Shown here: in pieces, positions 9,225-15,178 of the stretch
Layout: every line of letters starts with the position of its first letter
Numbering within the stretch: the stretch's first letter is position 1
DNA from: CAYJAQ01 sp964368275
GTDB lineage: Bacteria; Bacillota_I; Bacilli_A; ML615J-28; CAG-313
Direction: 5' to 3'
Length of the DNA stretch: 17,859 nucleotides
Assembly (NCBI GenBank): GCA_964368275.1
Contig: CAYJAQ010000030.1
Coordinates: 1-17,859 of the forward strand
Notes under the pieces: model-generated
The model's database searches: none
What the model was told of the DNA's origin: nothing
What the model saw: the letters and a program-made list of their open reading frames with translations, nothing else
Position numbers and translations under genes: made by a program

Positions 9225-9261
9225 GACTCGAAAGGCAACTTTCGAGTTCTTTTTTCTTTTT
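9225..9261 (+). terminator. Intrinsic terminator after pfkA
   Basis: A perfect nine-base stem, ACTCGAAAG (9226-9234) with CTTTCGAGT (9239-9247), closes a GCAA loop; a G-T pair can extend it at 9225/9248. It runs straight into a T-rich tract (9247-9261, broken only by two C). This is a textbook rho-independent terminator for the pfkA or glg-pfkA transcript. Confidence 0.93.
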
Positions 9262-9267
9262 GCACAG

Positions 9268-9273
9268 TATAAT
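9268..9273 (+). promoter_or_regulatory. Putative -10 box of the surface-protein gene
   Basis: A perfect TATAAT lies only seven bases after the T tract of the pfkA terminator. No acceptable -35 is seen at 16-18 bases, where the terminator stem and T tract lie, and there is no extended TG. The expected start near 9280 leaves almost no leader before the ribosome binding site GGGGTGA (9282-9288). The promoter may need an activator, or may be fortuitous. Confidence 0.45.
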
Positions 9274-9292
9274 AGTGCTATGGGGTGAAATT

Positions 9293-11335
9293 ATGCAAAA
9301 ACTAAAGACAAAAATCGGCTATTTACTTATCATCACTGCTGTGATTATGTCATGCATGATGTCGGTAAGTGAAGTTAATGCTAGCAGTGAAGTAAAGGTT
9401 AACTATATTGTTAGCAAAAGAACGGTAAAAATGGGGGAAGAGTTTGTGTTAACCGTAAATCTAGAGGATTTTTATGGTTTATCAAGCGCATTATTTGTAT
9501 GTAAGTACAATGAGGCATTAATAAAGCCACAGCGAGTTAATGATAAATATTATAATCTTTCACCAGATGCAATTTTTTTAAGTAATGATGTGGTAACTAA
9601 TGATTGTATAGATGGTACACTGCGTTTTTTTGCGATAACTAAAAATGCATTGTCAGTTGAAAGCACAAAATTTCGGAGTCTTCTTCGCATTAAGTTTTTA
9701 GCCAATAGTGATATTAATAATACAATTACATTATTTGAACCACTTAGAACGCGTGAATATGGCTGCAATATTGTTCTATCAGCTGAAAATTTAGATGCGA
9801 TGAATTACACCATTAATTATAGTGAAGAAATAAAAGTTGATTGGAATGTTGATAAATATGAAGTGGATGTTTATGGTAAATTACCTAATTTTGCTTTAGA
9901 TATCACAGTTACTAATCGGCATGCACGTGATTATACTTTAGAAATTTTACAAGAAGAAATTAATATTAATAAGATAGGCTCACAAATCGTAAAGGCTAGA
10001 ATCTATGATAATACTAATGCTCATATTACTTATTTAGCTAAAGTGGTTGAAGTAATTGATAAGGTGGCACCGGTAATAAAGACTAGTAGTACAGAGGTAA
10101 GTATCTCAAGTAATGAAATTACTAATAACGATTTCATCTATGCCACAATTAGCGATAATTATGATGAGACACCAACACTCATTAATCGCTATTATACATT
10201 TGACAACATTGAATGTAATAATTTAGCAGCTTTTCAAAATTATTTAGCTCATAATTATCAAGGTTATATCATATATCAAGGCAATGATAGTAGTAATAAC
10301 CAAGCAAATACTTTAAGAATAAACATTGAAGTTCGTGATGAGCAGTCACCTAGTATTAATGATGTTGAAGATATAGTAGTAGATTATGAACGTATTGAGC
10401 AAATTAAACTTGAAGAACAAATAAAAGTGACCGATGAGTATGACAGTGCACCTAAACTAATTATGCGTGTTTATGACGAAGATGGTATAATTCATGCTAA
10501 CTATTTAGAATTATTAAAAGAAACAGGTTATGCTAGGGTAGAGTATTATGGAATAGATAAAAGTTCCAATAAGTCAGCAACATATCACACAATAATTATG
10601 GTTAATGATACAGTTGCTCCCATAATAACTGGCGTAACAGCTATCGATGTTACTGATAGCGATGCATTAAAGATAAAGACTGGTCAAAAACAATTAAGTG
10701 ATAATGTTAAAATAGTTGATAATTATCCAAAAGGCGTTTCTTTGACTACTAAATATTACCTTGAAGAGCAAGAAACAAGTTCAGAAATATTTTGGACAAC
10801 GCTTTTAAAGGGAACACCTGGTAAAGTTGAATTTACTGCAGTTGATAAAGCAGGTAATACTAGTAATATTTTTCTTCAAACTTTGACGATAATTGATACA
10901 ACACCTCCGAGTGTTATCGTTAAGAATATTGAAGAAAATCGAAAATACTTCGAACTAACGGGTATTGATTATGAGGTTAGTGATAATATTAGTAAAGATG
11001 TAACTATTCAAATCTATTTAAATGATAAAGAATATGACTATACCCCAATTAAAGCGGTTGGGAAGTATCAACTAAAATTAATGGTTGCTGATGAAAGTCA
11101 TAATGAGAGTGTTACAGTAATAAACTTTGAAATAATTAAAAATAATATAATTGGTTGTGCAGATGATGTCGAATGTTACACCCGTAATTATACTGATGTA
11201 ATAATTGTAATAGGCATTATCATGGTAGTTATTCTTGTCATAATAGGAATAAATATTTGGAATGCTTATCAAAAGAAACATCCTAAAAAAACCGAAGTGG
11301 TGTTAGAAGAAGAAAAGGAGGAAACGATTGTTTAA
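9293..11335 (+). CDS. Secreted surface protein: cohesin-like domain, Ig-like repeats, C-terminal membrane anchor
   Basis: No named gene is recognised. From the ATG at 9293 (GGGGTGA at 9282-9288; a longer frame to 9260 would overlap the terminator) the protein has 680 residues. A signal peptide covers about 1-30, with VNA|SS as a likely cleavage site. Residues 33-150 resemble a cohesin/CBM-like beta-sandwich: MGEEFVLTVNL, then GLSSALFVCKYNEALIK, then a DGTLRFF strand and LLRIKFLA. Residues about 182-615 look like four or five Ig-like domains, with boundaries marked by VAPVI (258), QSPSI (351), VAPII (441) and TPPSV (537) and recurring D-x-S-x-N turns. A membrane helix (634-656) and a charged tail rich in K, then E, follow. 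A CxxxxxC pair (622, 628) precedes the helix. It is probably a type I anchored cell-surface or adhesion protein; its ligand is unknown. It converges on the sigma gene downstream. Confidence 0.8.
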   Translation: MQKLKTKIGYLLIITAVIMSCMMSVSEVNASSEVKVNYIVSKRTVKMGEEFVLTVNLEDFYGLSSALFVCKYNEALIKPQRVNDKYYNLSPDAIFLSNDVVTNDCIDGTLRFFAITKNALSVESTKFRSLLRIKFLANSDINNTITLFEPLRTREYGCNIVLSAENLDAMNYTINYSEEIKVDWNVDKYEVDVYGKLPNFALDITVTNRHARDYTLEILQEEININKIGSQIVKARIYDNTNAHITYLAKVVEVIDKVAPVIKTSSTEVSISSNEITNNDFIYATISDNYDETPTLINRYYTFDNIECNNLAAFQNYLAHNYQGYIIYQGNDSSNNQANTLRINIEVRDEQSPSINDVEDIVVDYERIEQIKLEEQIKVTDEYDSAPKLIMRVYDEDGIIHANYLELLKETGYARVEYYGIDKSSNKSATYHTIIMVNDTVAPIITGVTAIDVTDSDALKIKTGQKQLSDNVKIVDNYPKGVSLTTKYYLEEQETSSEIFWTTLLKGTPGKVEFTAVDKAGNTSNIFLQTLTIIDTTPPSVIVKNIEENRKYFELTGIDYEVSDNISKDVTIQIYLNDKEYDYTPIKAVGKYQLKLMVADESHNESVTVINFEIIKNNIIGCADDVECYTRNYTDVIIVIGIIMVVILVIIGINIWNAYQKKHPKKTEVVLEEEKEETIV

Positions 11336-12009
11336 CTCTTTTCTTTTAAATATAAGTATAGTTTAGTGAGTGCTCGTTTTTCAATTCGTGATACATAGCT
11401 GCGACTTATTTTCAAACTTTTAGCAATTTCCCTTTGGGTTTCAATAAAGTGGTCATCAAGGCCAAAACGGCGGGAGATAATGTCTAATTCTCGTGGAGTT
11501 AAAATTTTTAACGATGATAATAATCGTTCATTGTGCTCTTCTAGTAAAATGCGATCGGGTATGGTTGGTGATGGATCTTCGATAATGTCACAGAGCCGTA
11601 TTTCATTACCTTCTTTATCTTCACCGATTGGTGCATAAAGCGAAGAAGTATCTTTGTGTTTTTTATTACTACGAAGATGCATTAGTATTTCATTTTCAAT
11701 GCAACGTGCTGCATAAGTTGCTAACTTAGTGCTGGATTTAAAATTGTATGTATCAACGGCTTTAATTAATCCAAAAGCACCAATTGATAGTAGATCATCT
11801 TTATCGTCACGTACATTTTCAAACTTTTTTACAATATGAGCAACTAGACGTAGGTTATGTTCAATTAACTTATCGCGGGCACTAAAATCCTTGTTTTGCC
11901 ATGCTTCTAGATATTTGGCTTCTTCCTCGGGTGATAAAACATCTGGAAAACTTTGAGAATTGATTGAACCTAGTAAAGGTAAGAATAAAAAAGATAATAA
12001 ACTAATCAT
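11332..12009 (-). CDS. sigK: Sporulation sigma factor, SigK-like
   Basis: This 225-residue sigma-70 family protein most resembles SigK, the late mother-cell sigma factor of endospore formers. Region 2 shows IEHNLRLVAHIVKKFEN (49-65), DLLSIGAFGLIKAVDTYNF (72-90) and KLATYAARCIENEILMHLR (95-113), nearly the SigK wording. PIGEDKEGNEI (127-137) is also SigK-like rather than SigE-like. Region 4.2 is TQREIAKSLKISRSYVSRIE (191-210). Residues 1-20 form a hydrophobic leader (LLSFLFLPLLG) at the place of the SigK pro-sequence removed by SpoIVFB, and are several residues shorter than in Bacillus. AAGGAGA (12014-12020, minus strand) fixes the start. The gene is intact, with no skin-type insertion. No clear minus-strand promoter is seen. 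Some lineages keep SigK-like factors for other roles, so the sporulation function is inferred. Confidence 0.88.
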   Translation of the reverse strand: MISLLSFLFLPLLGSINSQSFPDVLSPEEEAKYLEAWQNKDFSARDKLIEHNLRLVAHIVKKFENVRDDKDDLLSIGAFGLIKAVDTYNFKSSTKLATYAARCIENEILMHLRSNKKHKDTSSLYAPIGEDKEGNEIRLCDIIEDPSPTIPDRILLEEHNERLLSSLKILTPRELDIISRRFGLDDHFIETQREIAKSLKISRSYVSRIEKRALTKLYLYLKEKS

Positions 12010-12033
12010 AAATTCTCCTTAAGGGGATATTAT

Positions 12034-12062
12034 TAGACAAAAATAAAAAAATTTAGTATAAT
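12034..12062 (+). promoter_or_regulatory. SigA promoter of the yqeG-yqeH-yqeK-rsfS operon
   Basis: TAGACA (12034-12039, one base from consensus) and a perfect TATAAT (12057-12062) are separated by exactly 17 bases. The expected start is near 12069, and the ribosome binding site GAAAGAGGT (12077-12085) follows. The 81-base gap is shared with the divergent sigma gene, whose own promoter must lie in the same stretch or inside yqeG. Confidence 0.82.
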
Positions 12063-12090
12063 AGTATTAGTATTTTGAAAGAGGTGTCAT

Positions 12091-12624
12091 ATGAAGTATA
12101 TTCCTACATATATTGTGCGTAGTGTCTATGATATCGACTTCGCTAAATTATATGCAAAAGGTAAAAGAATAATACTTTTTGATTTAGATAATACCCTAGC
12201 ACCTTATGATGAACATACACCTAGCACAAAAGTAATTCAGCTGATTACGCGTTTAAAAGAATTAGGTTTTTCAGTATATTTAGTATCTAATAACAACAAA
12301 AAAAGAATTGGCTATTATACCAATGATTTGGCTGTTCAAGGCTACATTTACAAAGCCAATAAACCGTTTACTTATCGAATTGCTCGCTATTTTAGCAAAC
12401 ATCATATTGTTAAGGAAGAAGTAATAGCTGTTGGTGATCAATTGGTAACTGATGTTTTCTGTTTTAATCGCCTAGGTTTTGATAACATTCTTGTGAAAAC
12501 TATCAATGTTCATTCTCAAAAATGGTATACTAATCTAAATCGTATTCGTGAAAAAAGAATCATGCAAAAAATGAAGAAAGTTGATTATAATAAATATAGT
12601 CAAATAAAGGAATTATATGAGTAA
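12091..12624 (+). CDS. yqeG: YqeG-family HAD-superfamily phosphatase
   Basis: YqeG proteins are small HAD-superfamily hydrolases (class IIIA), probably phosphatases, with no settled substrate. The 177 residues show motif I LFDLDNTLAPYD (29-40, nucleophile D31 and acid/base D33), motif II VSNN (65-68, S66), a conserved lysine in KANKP (88-92), and motif III/IV VGDQLVTDVF (114-123, D116 and D121). The C-terminal 30 residues are very basic, which fits a protein working near RNA or ribosomes. The gene starts the operon and overlaps yqeH by eight bases. The yqeG-yqeH pairing is conserved in Firmicutes and suggests a link to ribosome assembly, but that role is inferred from neighbourhood. Confidence 0.93.
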   Translation: MKYIPTYIVRSVYDIDFAKLYAKGKRIILFDLDNTLAPYDEHTPSTKVIQLITRLKELGFSVYLVSNNNKKRIGYYTNDLAVQGYIYKANKPFTYRIARYFSKHHIVKEEVIAVGDQLVTDVFCFNRLGFDNILVKTINVHSQKWYTNLNRIREKRIMQKMKKVDYNKYSQIKELYE

Positions 12625-13798
12625 ATGTATTGGCTGTGGCGCAAAAATCCAAACAAGTAATCCAATGGAACCGGGTTATACCCCAGTTTCAGCAACTGTA
12701 GATCATGGTGATCAAGTTTATTGTCAAAGATGTTATGGTATAAAACGCCATAATCTTGACTATAGTAAAATGACATATGAAAAAATGACATCAATTGAAA
12801 CTTTAAATAACATGGCGAAAGATTATTATCATAAGATTGCCTATATTAAGGGCCGCGAAGCTTTGATTTTATTAATGATTGATGTTATGGATATCTATAG
12901 TGGCTTTATTAGCAATTTAGCAGACTATGTAGGAAATAATCCTGTTATTATTTTAGTAAATAAAACTGATGTGTTACCCAAATCGTTAAAACTAGGAACA
13001 TTAACTGAATTAATTAAAACAATTGGGGTTAATGATGGACTAAATGTTCGGGAAGTTATTTATATTTCGGCTATCAAACAGGCAAATATTGAACAATTAA
13101 TGAAAAAAGTTCGGGCGTATTTTACCCGAAAGAATTATCCTGGCACTGAGACTTATGTTATTGGTGTTACGTCAGTTGGTAAATCGACGTTGATTAATAC
13201 AATACTTAAAATATATGGTGAAGCAAAAAATGATGTTATTACTACAAGTAATCAGCATCAAACAACTGTTGACATAATAAAAATACCAATTGGTGTTAAC
13301 AGCAAAAAAGAAACTTGCTATTTGATTGATACCCCAGGGATGATTAATCTTCAAAATATTAGTACTTATTTAACGCAAGCTTCAATTAAGGTTTTGTCTC
13401 CTCGACAATTTATTAAACCTCGTACTTACCAATTAAAAGGCGAACAGACTTTCTTGATTGGTGCTTTAGCTCGAATTGATTTAGCTGGCGATGAAATTAG
13501 TGCTTCCTTCTTAGTATCTAATGACTTATATTTACACCGCACAAAAACAGAAAACGCTGATAAGGTATTAGAATCATCACGCTATACCCTACTTGTGCCA
13601 CCATATGATGAAGAAGAACGCAGCCACCTTAATGAAATGATTAGTAAAAGTTATCAACTATCATGTGATGAAGAAACTAAACATTGGGATATTGCGATTG
13701 CTGGGATTGGCTATATTCATCTAAGTGGGACTAATTTTAAGATTAGAATTACCTTGCCAAAAGATATTTTGTTGACAGTAGTTCCTGATCTATTTTAG
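12617..13798 (+). CDS. yqeH: Circularly permuted ribosome-biogenesis GTPase YqeH
   Basis: YqeH is a GTPase needed for assembly of the small ribosomal subunit in Bacillus. The 393-residue protein begins with a four-cysteine zinc finger (C4, C7, C36, C39). The GTPase motifs come in permuted order: G4 NKTD (115-118), G5 SA (151-152), then the P-loop GVTSVGKST (183-191), and G3 DTPGM (238-242). The switch I region reads TTSNQHQTTVD (209-219), where relatives usually have PGTT, so the threonine is kept but the preceding PG is not. The C-terminal 140 residues form the usual RNA-binding part. The start is set by AAAGGA (12606-12611), and the ATG lies inside the end of yqeG. The gene is followed after eight bases by yqeK, without aroE, yhbY and nadD. 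Confidence 0.95.
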   Translation: MSKCIGCGAKIQTSNPMEPGYTPVSATVDHGDQVYCQRCYGIKRHNLDYSKMTYEKMTSIETLNNMAKDYYHKIAYIKGREALILLMIDVMDIYSGFISNLADYVGNNPVIILVNKTDVLPKSLKLGTLTELIKTIGVNDGLNVREVIYISAIKQANIEQLMKKVRAYFTRKNYPGTETYVIGVTSVGKSTLINTILKIYGEAKNDVITTSNQHQTTVDIIKIPIGVNSKKETCYLIDTPGMINLQNISTYLTQASIKVLSPRQFIKPRTYQLKGEQTFLIGALARIDLAGDEISASFLVSNDLYLHRTKTENADKVLESSRYTLLVPPYDEEERSHLNEMISKSYQLSCDEETKHWDIAIAGIGYIHLSGTNFKIRITLPKDILLTVVPDLF

Positions 13799-13806
13799 AG
13801 GTTTAT

Positions 13807-14427
13807 ATGAAATATGAAGAATTAGAACAAATAATTGCTGAAAAGTTTATGCGCAATGAACATACCCAAAAACGTTATGTTCACATTCAAGGTGTCATCA
13901 AAATGGCCTTAAAGATCAATGATATGTTTGATTTTAAGTTGGATGAGGAAAAGCTGAAAACAGCAGCTTTGCTACATGATTATGCAAAATTGTACCATAA
14001 AGATGAAGTTCTAGAACTTTTACGCCAAAATTCAACGCCTGAAGCGTTTGAAATGTATCAAAGAGCGCCAAAAGTGTGTCATAGCATTTTAGGGGCGATA
14101 TTAGTGAAAAAAGAGTTGAATATTGATGATCCAGATATTATTTCGGCAATTCGCTATCATACGACGGGTAATCCTAATATGAATTTACTAGATAAGATAA
14201 TATTTGTATCGGATGCTATTGAAGAAAATCGTAACTATGCTGGTGTTGAAGAATTACGCGAAAGTTTGAAAATAGGGTTTGATGAATGCTTTACTACGAT
14301 TATTACGCGTGAATTAATGCGCTTAATAAGTATAAATGTTTATATTTTTGAAGATACTTTTGCAACCTACAATGCTTTTGTAGCTCAAAAGCCAATACCA
14401 GAAACTGAGGTGAAGAATGAAAAATAA
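13807..14427 (+). CDS. yqeK: YqeK-family HD-domain hydrolase (probable symmetrical Ap4A hydrolase)
   Basis: YqeK proteins are HD-superfamily metalloenzymes; characterised members split diadenosine tetraphosphate into two ADP, removing a stress alarmone. The 206 residues show the expected metal ligands in order: H26 in RYVHIQGV, H57-D58 in ALLHDYAK, H92 in CHSILGA, H118 in RYHTTG, and D136 in VSDAIEENR. The length is typical of the family. The ribosome binding site GAGGT (13798-13802) overlaps the yqeH stop region. In Bacillus, nadD lies directly upstream; here it is absent and yqeK follows yqeH. It overlaps rsfS by eleven bases, so the two are translationally coupled. Family assignment is strong; the Ap4A substrate is carried over from relatives. 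Confidence 0.92.
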   Translation: MKYEELEQIIAEKFMRNEHTQKRYVHIQGVIKMALKINDMFDFKLDEEKLKTAALLHDYAKLYHKDEVLELLRQNSTPEAFEMYQRAPKVCHSILGAILVKKELNIDDPDIISAIRYHTTGNPNMNLLDKIIFVSDAIEENRNYAGVEELRESLKIGFDECFTTIITRELMRLISINVYIFEDTFATYNAFVAQKPIPETEVKNEK

Positions 14428-14758
14428 TGAATTACTAAAACAACTAATCAAGGAAATGGATCGAGCAGTTGTTTTTAATACGATTATTTATGATATGAAG
14501 CCGGTTACACCATATTACGACTATAGCATAATAACTAGTGCTAATACTTCGCGCCAAGCACACGCTGCAGTTACATATTTACGCCAAGCGGCTGAAGAAG
14601 TTGGTCTTGAACTACGTAGTTATCGTGATATGCCTGATGCAAAGTGGTTGTTAGCGGACCTTGGAACTGTCGTTGTTCATGTTTTTGTCGGCGAAGAACG
14701 CTTACGTTATAACTTAGATGGCTTATATTGCCAACTTGATCGTTTAGAAATTAAGTAA
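14417..14758 (+). CDS. rsfS: Ribosomal silencing factor RsfS (Iojap family)
   Basis: RsfS binds ribosomal protein L14 on the large subunit and blocks subunit joining, lowering translation in starvation. The 113-residue protein is typical in length. Its core matches the family: the segment YDYSIITSANTSRQAHA (36-52) and the C-terminal WLLADLGTVVVHVF (77-90), followed by RLRYNLDGLY, which corresponds to the usual R-x-Y-x-L-E-x-L-W ending. GAGGTG (14407-14412) sets the ATG, which lies inside yqeK. The stop codon is embedded in the left arm of the terminator that ends the operon. Confidence 0.95.
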   Translation: MKNNELLKQLIKEMDRAVVFNTIIYDMKPVTPYYDYSIITSANTSRQAHAAVTYLRQAAEEVGLELRSYRDMPDAKWLLADLGTVVVHVFVGEERLRYNLDGLYCQLDRLEIK

Positions 14759-14784
14759 CTAGAAATATTTCTGGTTACTTTTTT
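14753..14784 (+). terminator. Intrinsic terminator of the yqe-rsfS operon
   Basis: Thirteen positions pair between AAGTAACTAGAAA (14753-14765) and TTTCTGGTTACTT (14768-14780), with one G-T wobble; the innermost A-T pairs must open to form the loop. A run of six T (14779-14784) follows. The rsfS stop codon (14756-14758) is part of the stem. Confidence 0.92.
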
Positions 14785-14812
14785 GCACCAAATAGGCGAA
14801 TACACATATAAT
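14783..14812 (+). promoter_or_regulatory. Promoter of the PRC-barrel gene (SigA-like, also fits SigK)
   Basis: A perfect TATAAT (14807-14812) has only a weak -35, TTGCAC (14783-14788, 18-base spacing), which overlaps the end of the terminator T run. The same stretch also reads CATAtaaTA (14805-14813) with AC at 14787-14788, sixteen bases upstream, the pattern given for SigK promoters (AC, 16-17 bases, CATAnnnTA). In AT-rich DNA such a match may be chance. Confidence 0.5.
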
Positions 14813-14818
14813 ATAGGG

Positions 14819-14824
14819 AAAGGA
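14819..14824 (+). promoter_or_regulatory. Ribosome binding site that decides the PRC-barrel start
   Basis: AAAGGA ends eight bases before the ATG at 14833. It overlaps the in-frame ATG at 14824, which therefore has no usable site of its own, so the later ATG is preferred. Confidence 0.75.
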
Positions 14825-14832
14825 TGAGAAAA

Positions 14833-15081
14833 ATGTTATTGTCAGAGCTTACTGTAAAAGACATAATAAACGATCACGATGGTGCGAAGATAGGTAAGAT
14901 AACAGATTTAGAAGTCGACACTTTAACTGGTAAGATACTTAATGTCAAAATACAAGGGGGGTTTAAAATATCAAGCCTATTTTCCTCTAAAAATGCAACT
15001 AGTATACCTTGGAATAAATTAATTAAAATTGGTAGTGATGTAATTATTATTGATAACGATCATCGGGTTGAAAAAGAATAG
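14833..15081 (+). CDS. PRC-barrel protein, YlmC/YmxH family
   Basis: This small protein (82 residues from the preferred ATG at 14833) has the PRC-barrel layout: an opening LLSELTVKDII, then GAKIGKITDLEVD (17-29), TGKILNVKIQGG (32-43), and the closing IPWNKLIKIGSDVIII. The MLLSEL start matches the MRLSEL opening of YlmC/YmxH proteins, which supports the shorter start. YmxH-type proteins are often labelled sporulation proteins, but their biochemical role is not established. PRC barrels also occur in RimM, where they serve ribosome maturation. The gene stands alone between the rsfS terminator and the ROK-like gene, with its own promoter. The loop FKISSLFSSKNAT (44-56) fits the glycine-rich hinge usual in the family. 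Confidence 0.88.
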   Translation: MLLSELTVKDIINDHDGAKIGKITDLEVDTLTGKILNVKIQGGFKISSLFSSKNATSIPWNKLIKIGSDVIIIDNDHRVEKE

Positions 15082-15119
15082 AATAACAAAATTATTGGAA
15101 AAGAAAAATAACAATAAGA

Positions 15120-15149
15120 TTGCCAAAATAATTATAAATATGATATAAT
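15120..15149 (+). promoter_or_regulatory. SigA promoter of the ROK-like/MBL gene pair
   Basis: TTGCCA (15120-15125, one base from consensus) and a perfect TATAAT (15144-15149) are separated by 18 bases, and TG at 15141-15142 gives an extended -10. The expected start is near 15156; the ribosome binding site GAAAAGAGG follows at 15163-15171. The 97-base gap shows no terminator, so read-through from the PRC-barrel gene is possible. Confidence 0.8.
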
Positions 15150-15178
15150 ATACACAAATATAGAAAAGAGGTTTTATT

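Noticed and set aside
9260..9292. Longer start for the surface protein
   Set aside because: It would begin in the terminator T tract and on the promoter, and it would spoil the signal peptide; GGGGTGA supports the ATG at 9293.
9313..9355. Lipoprotein signal (IMSC, cysteine 21) in the surface protein
   Set aside because: Methionine at -2 is not a normal lipobox residue, and the protein has an ordinary signal-peptidase site (VNA|SS) and a C-terminal membrane anchor.
11280..11345. Bidirectional terminator between the surface and sigma genes
   Set aside because: The best minus-strand hairpin (ACC/GGT before a T run near 11285-11300) has only three pairs.
12010..12090. SigE-type promoter for the minus-strand sigma gene
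   Set aside because: On the minus strand TCATATG and AATACTAAT only loosely resemble the SigE boxes, and they are also part of the yqeG start region; the match is too weak in AT-rich DNA.
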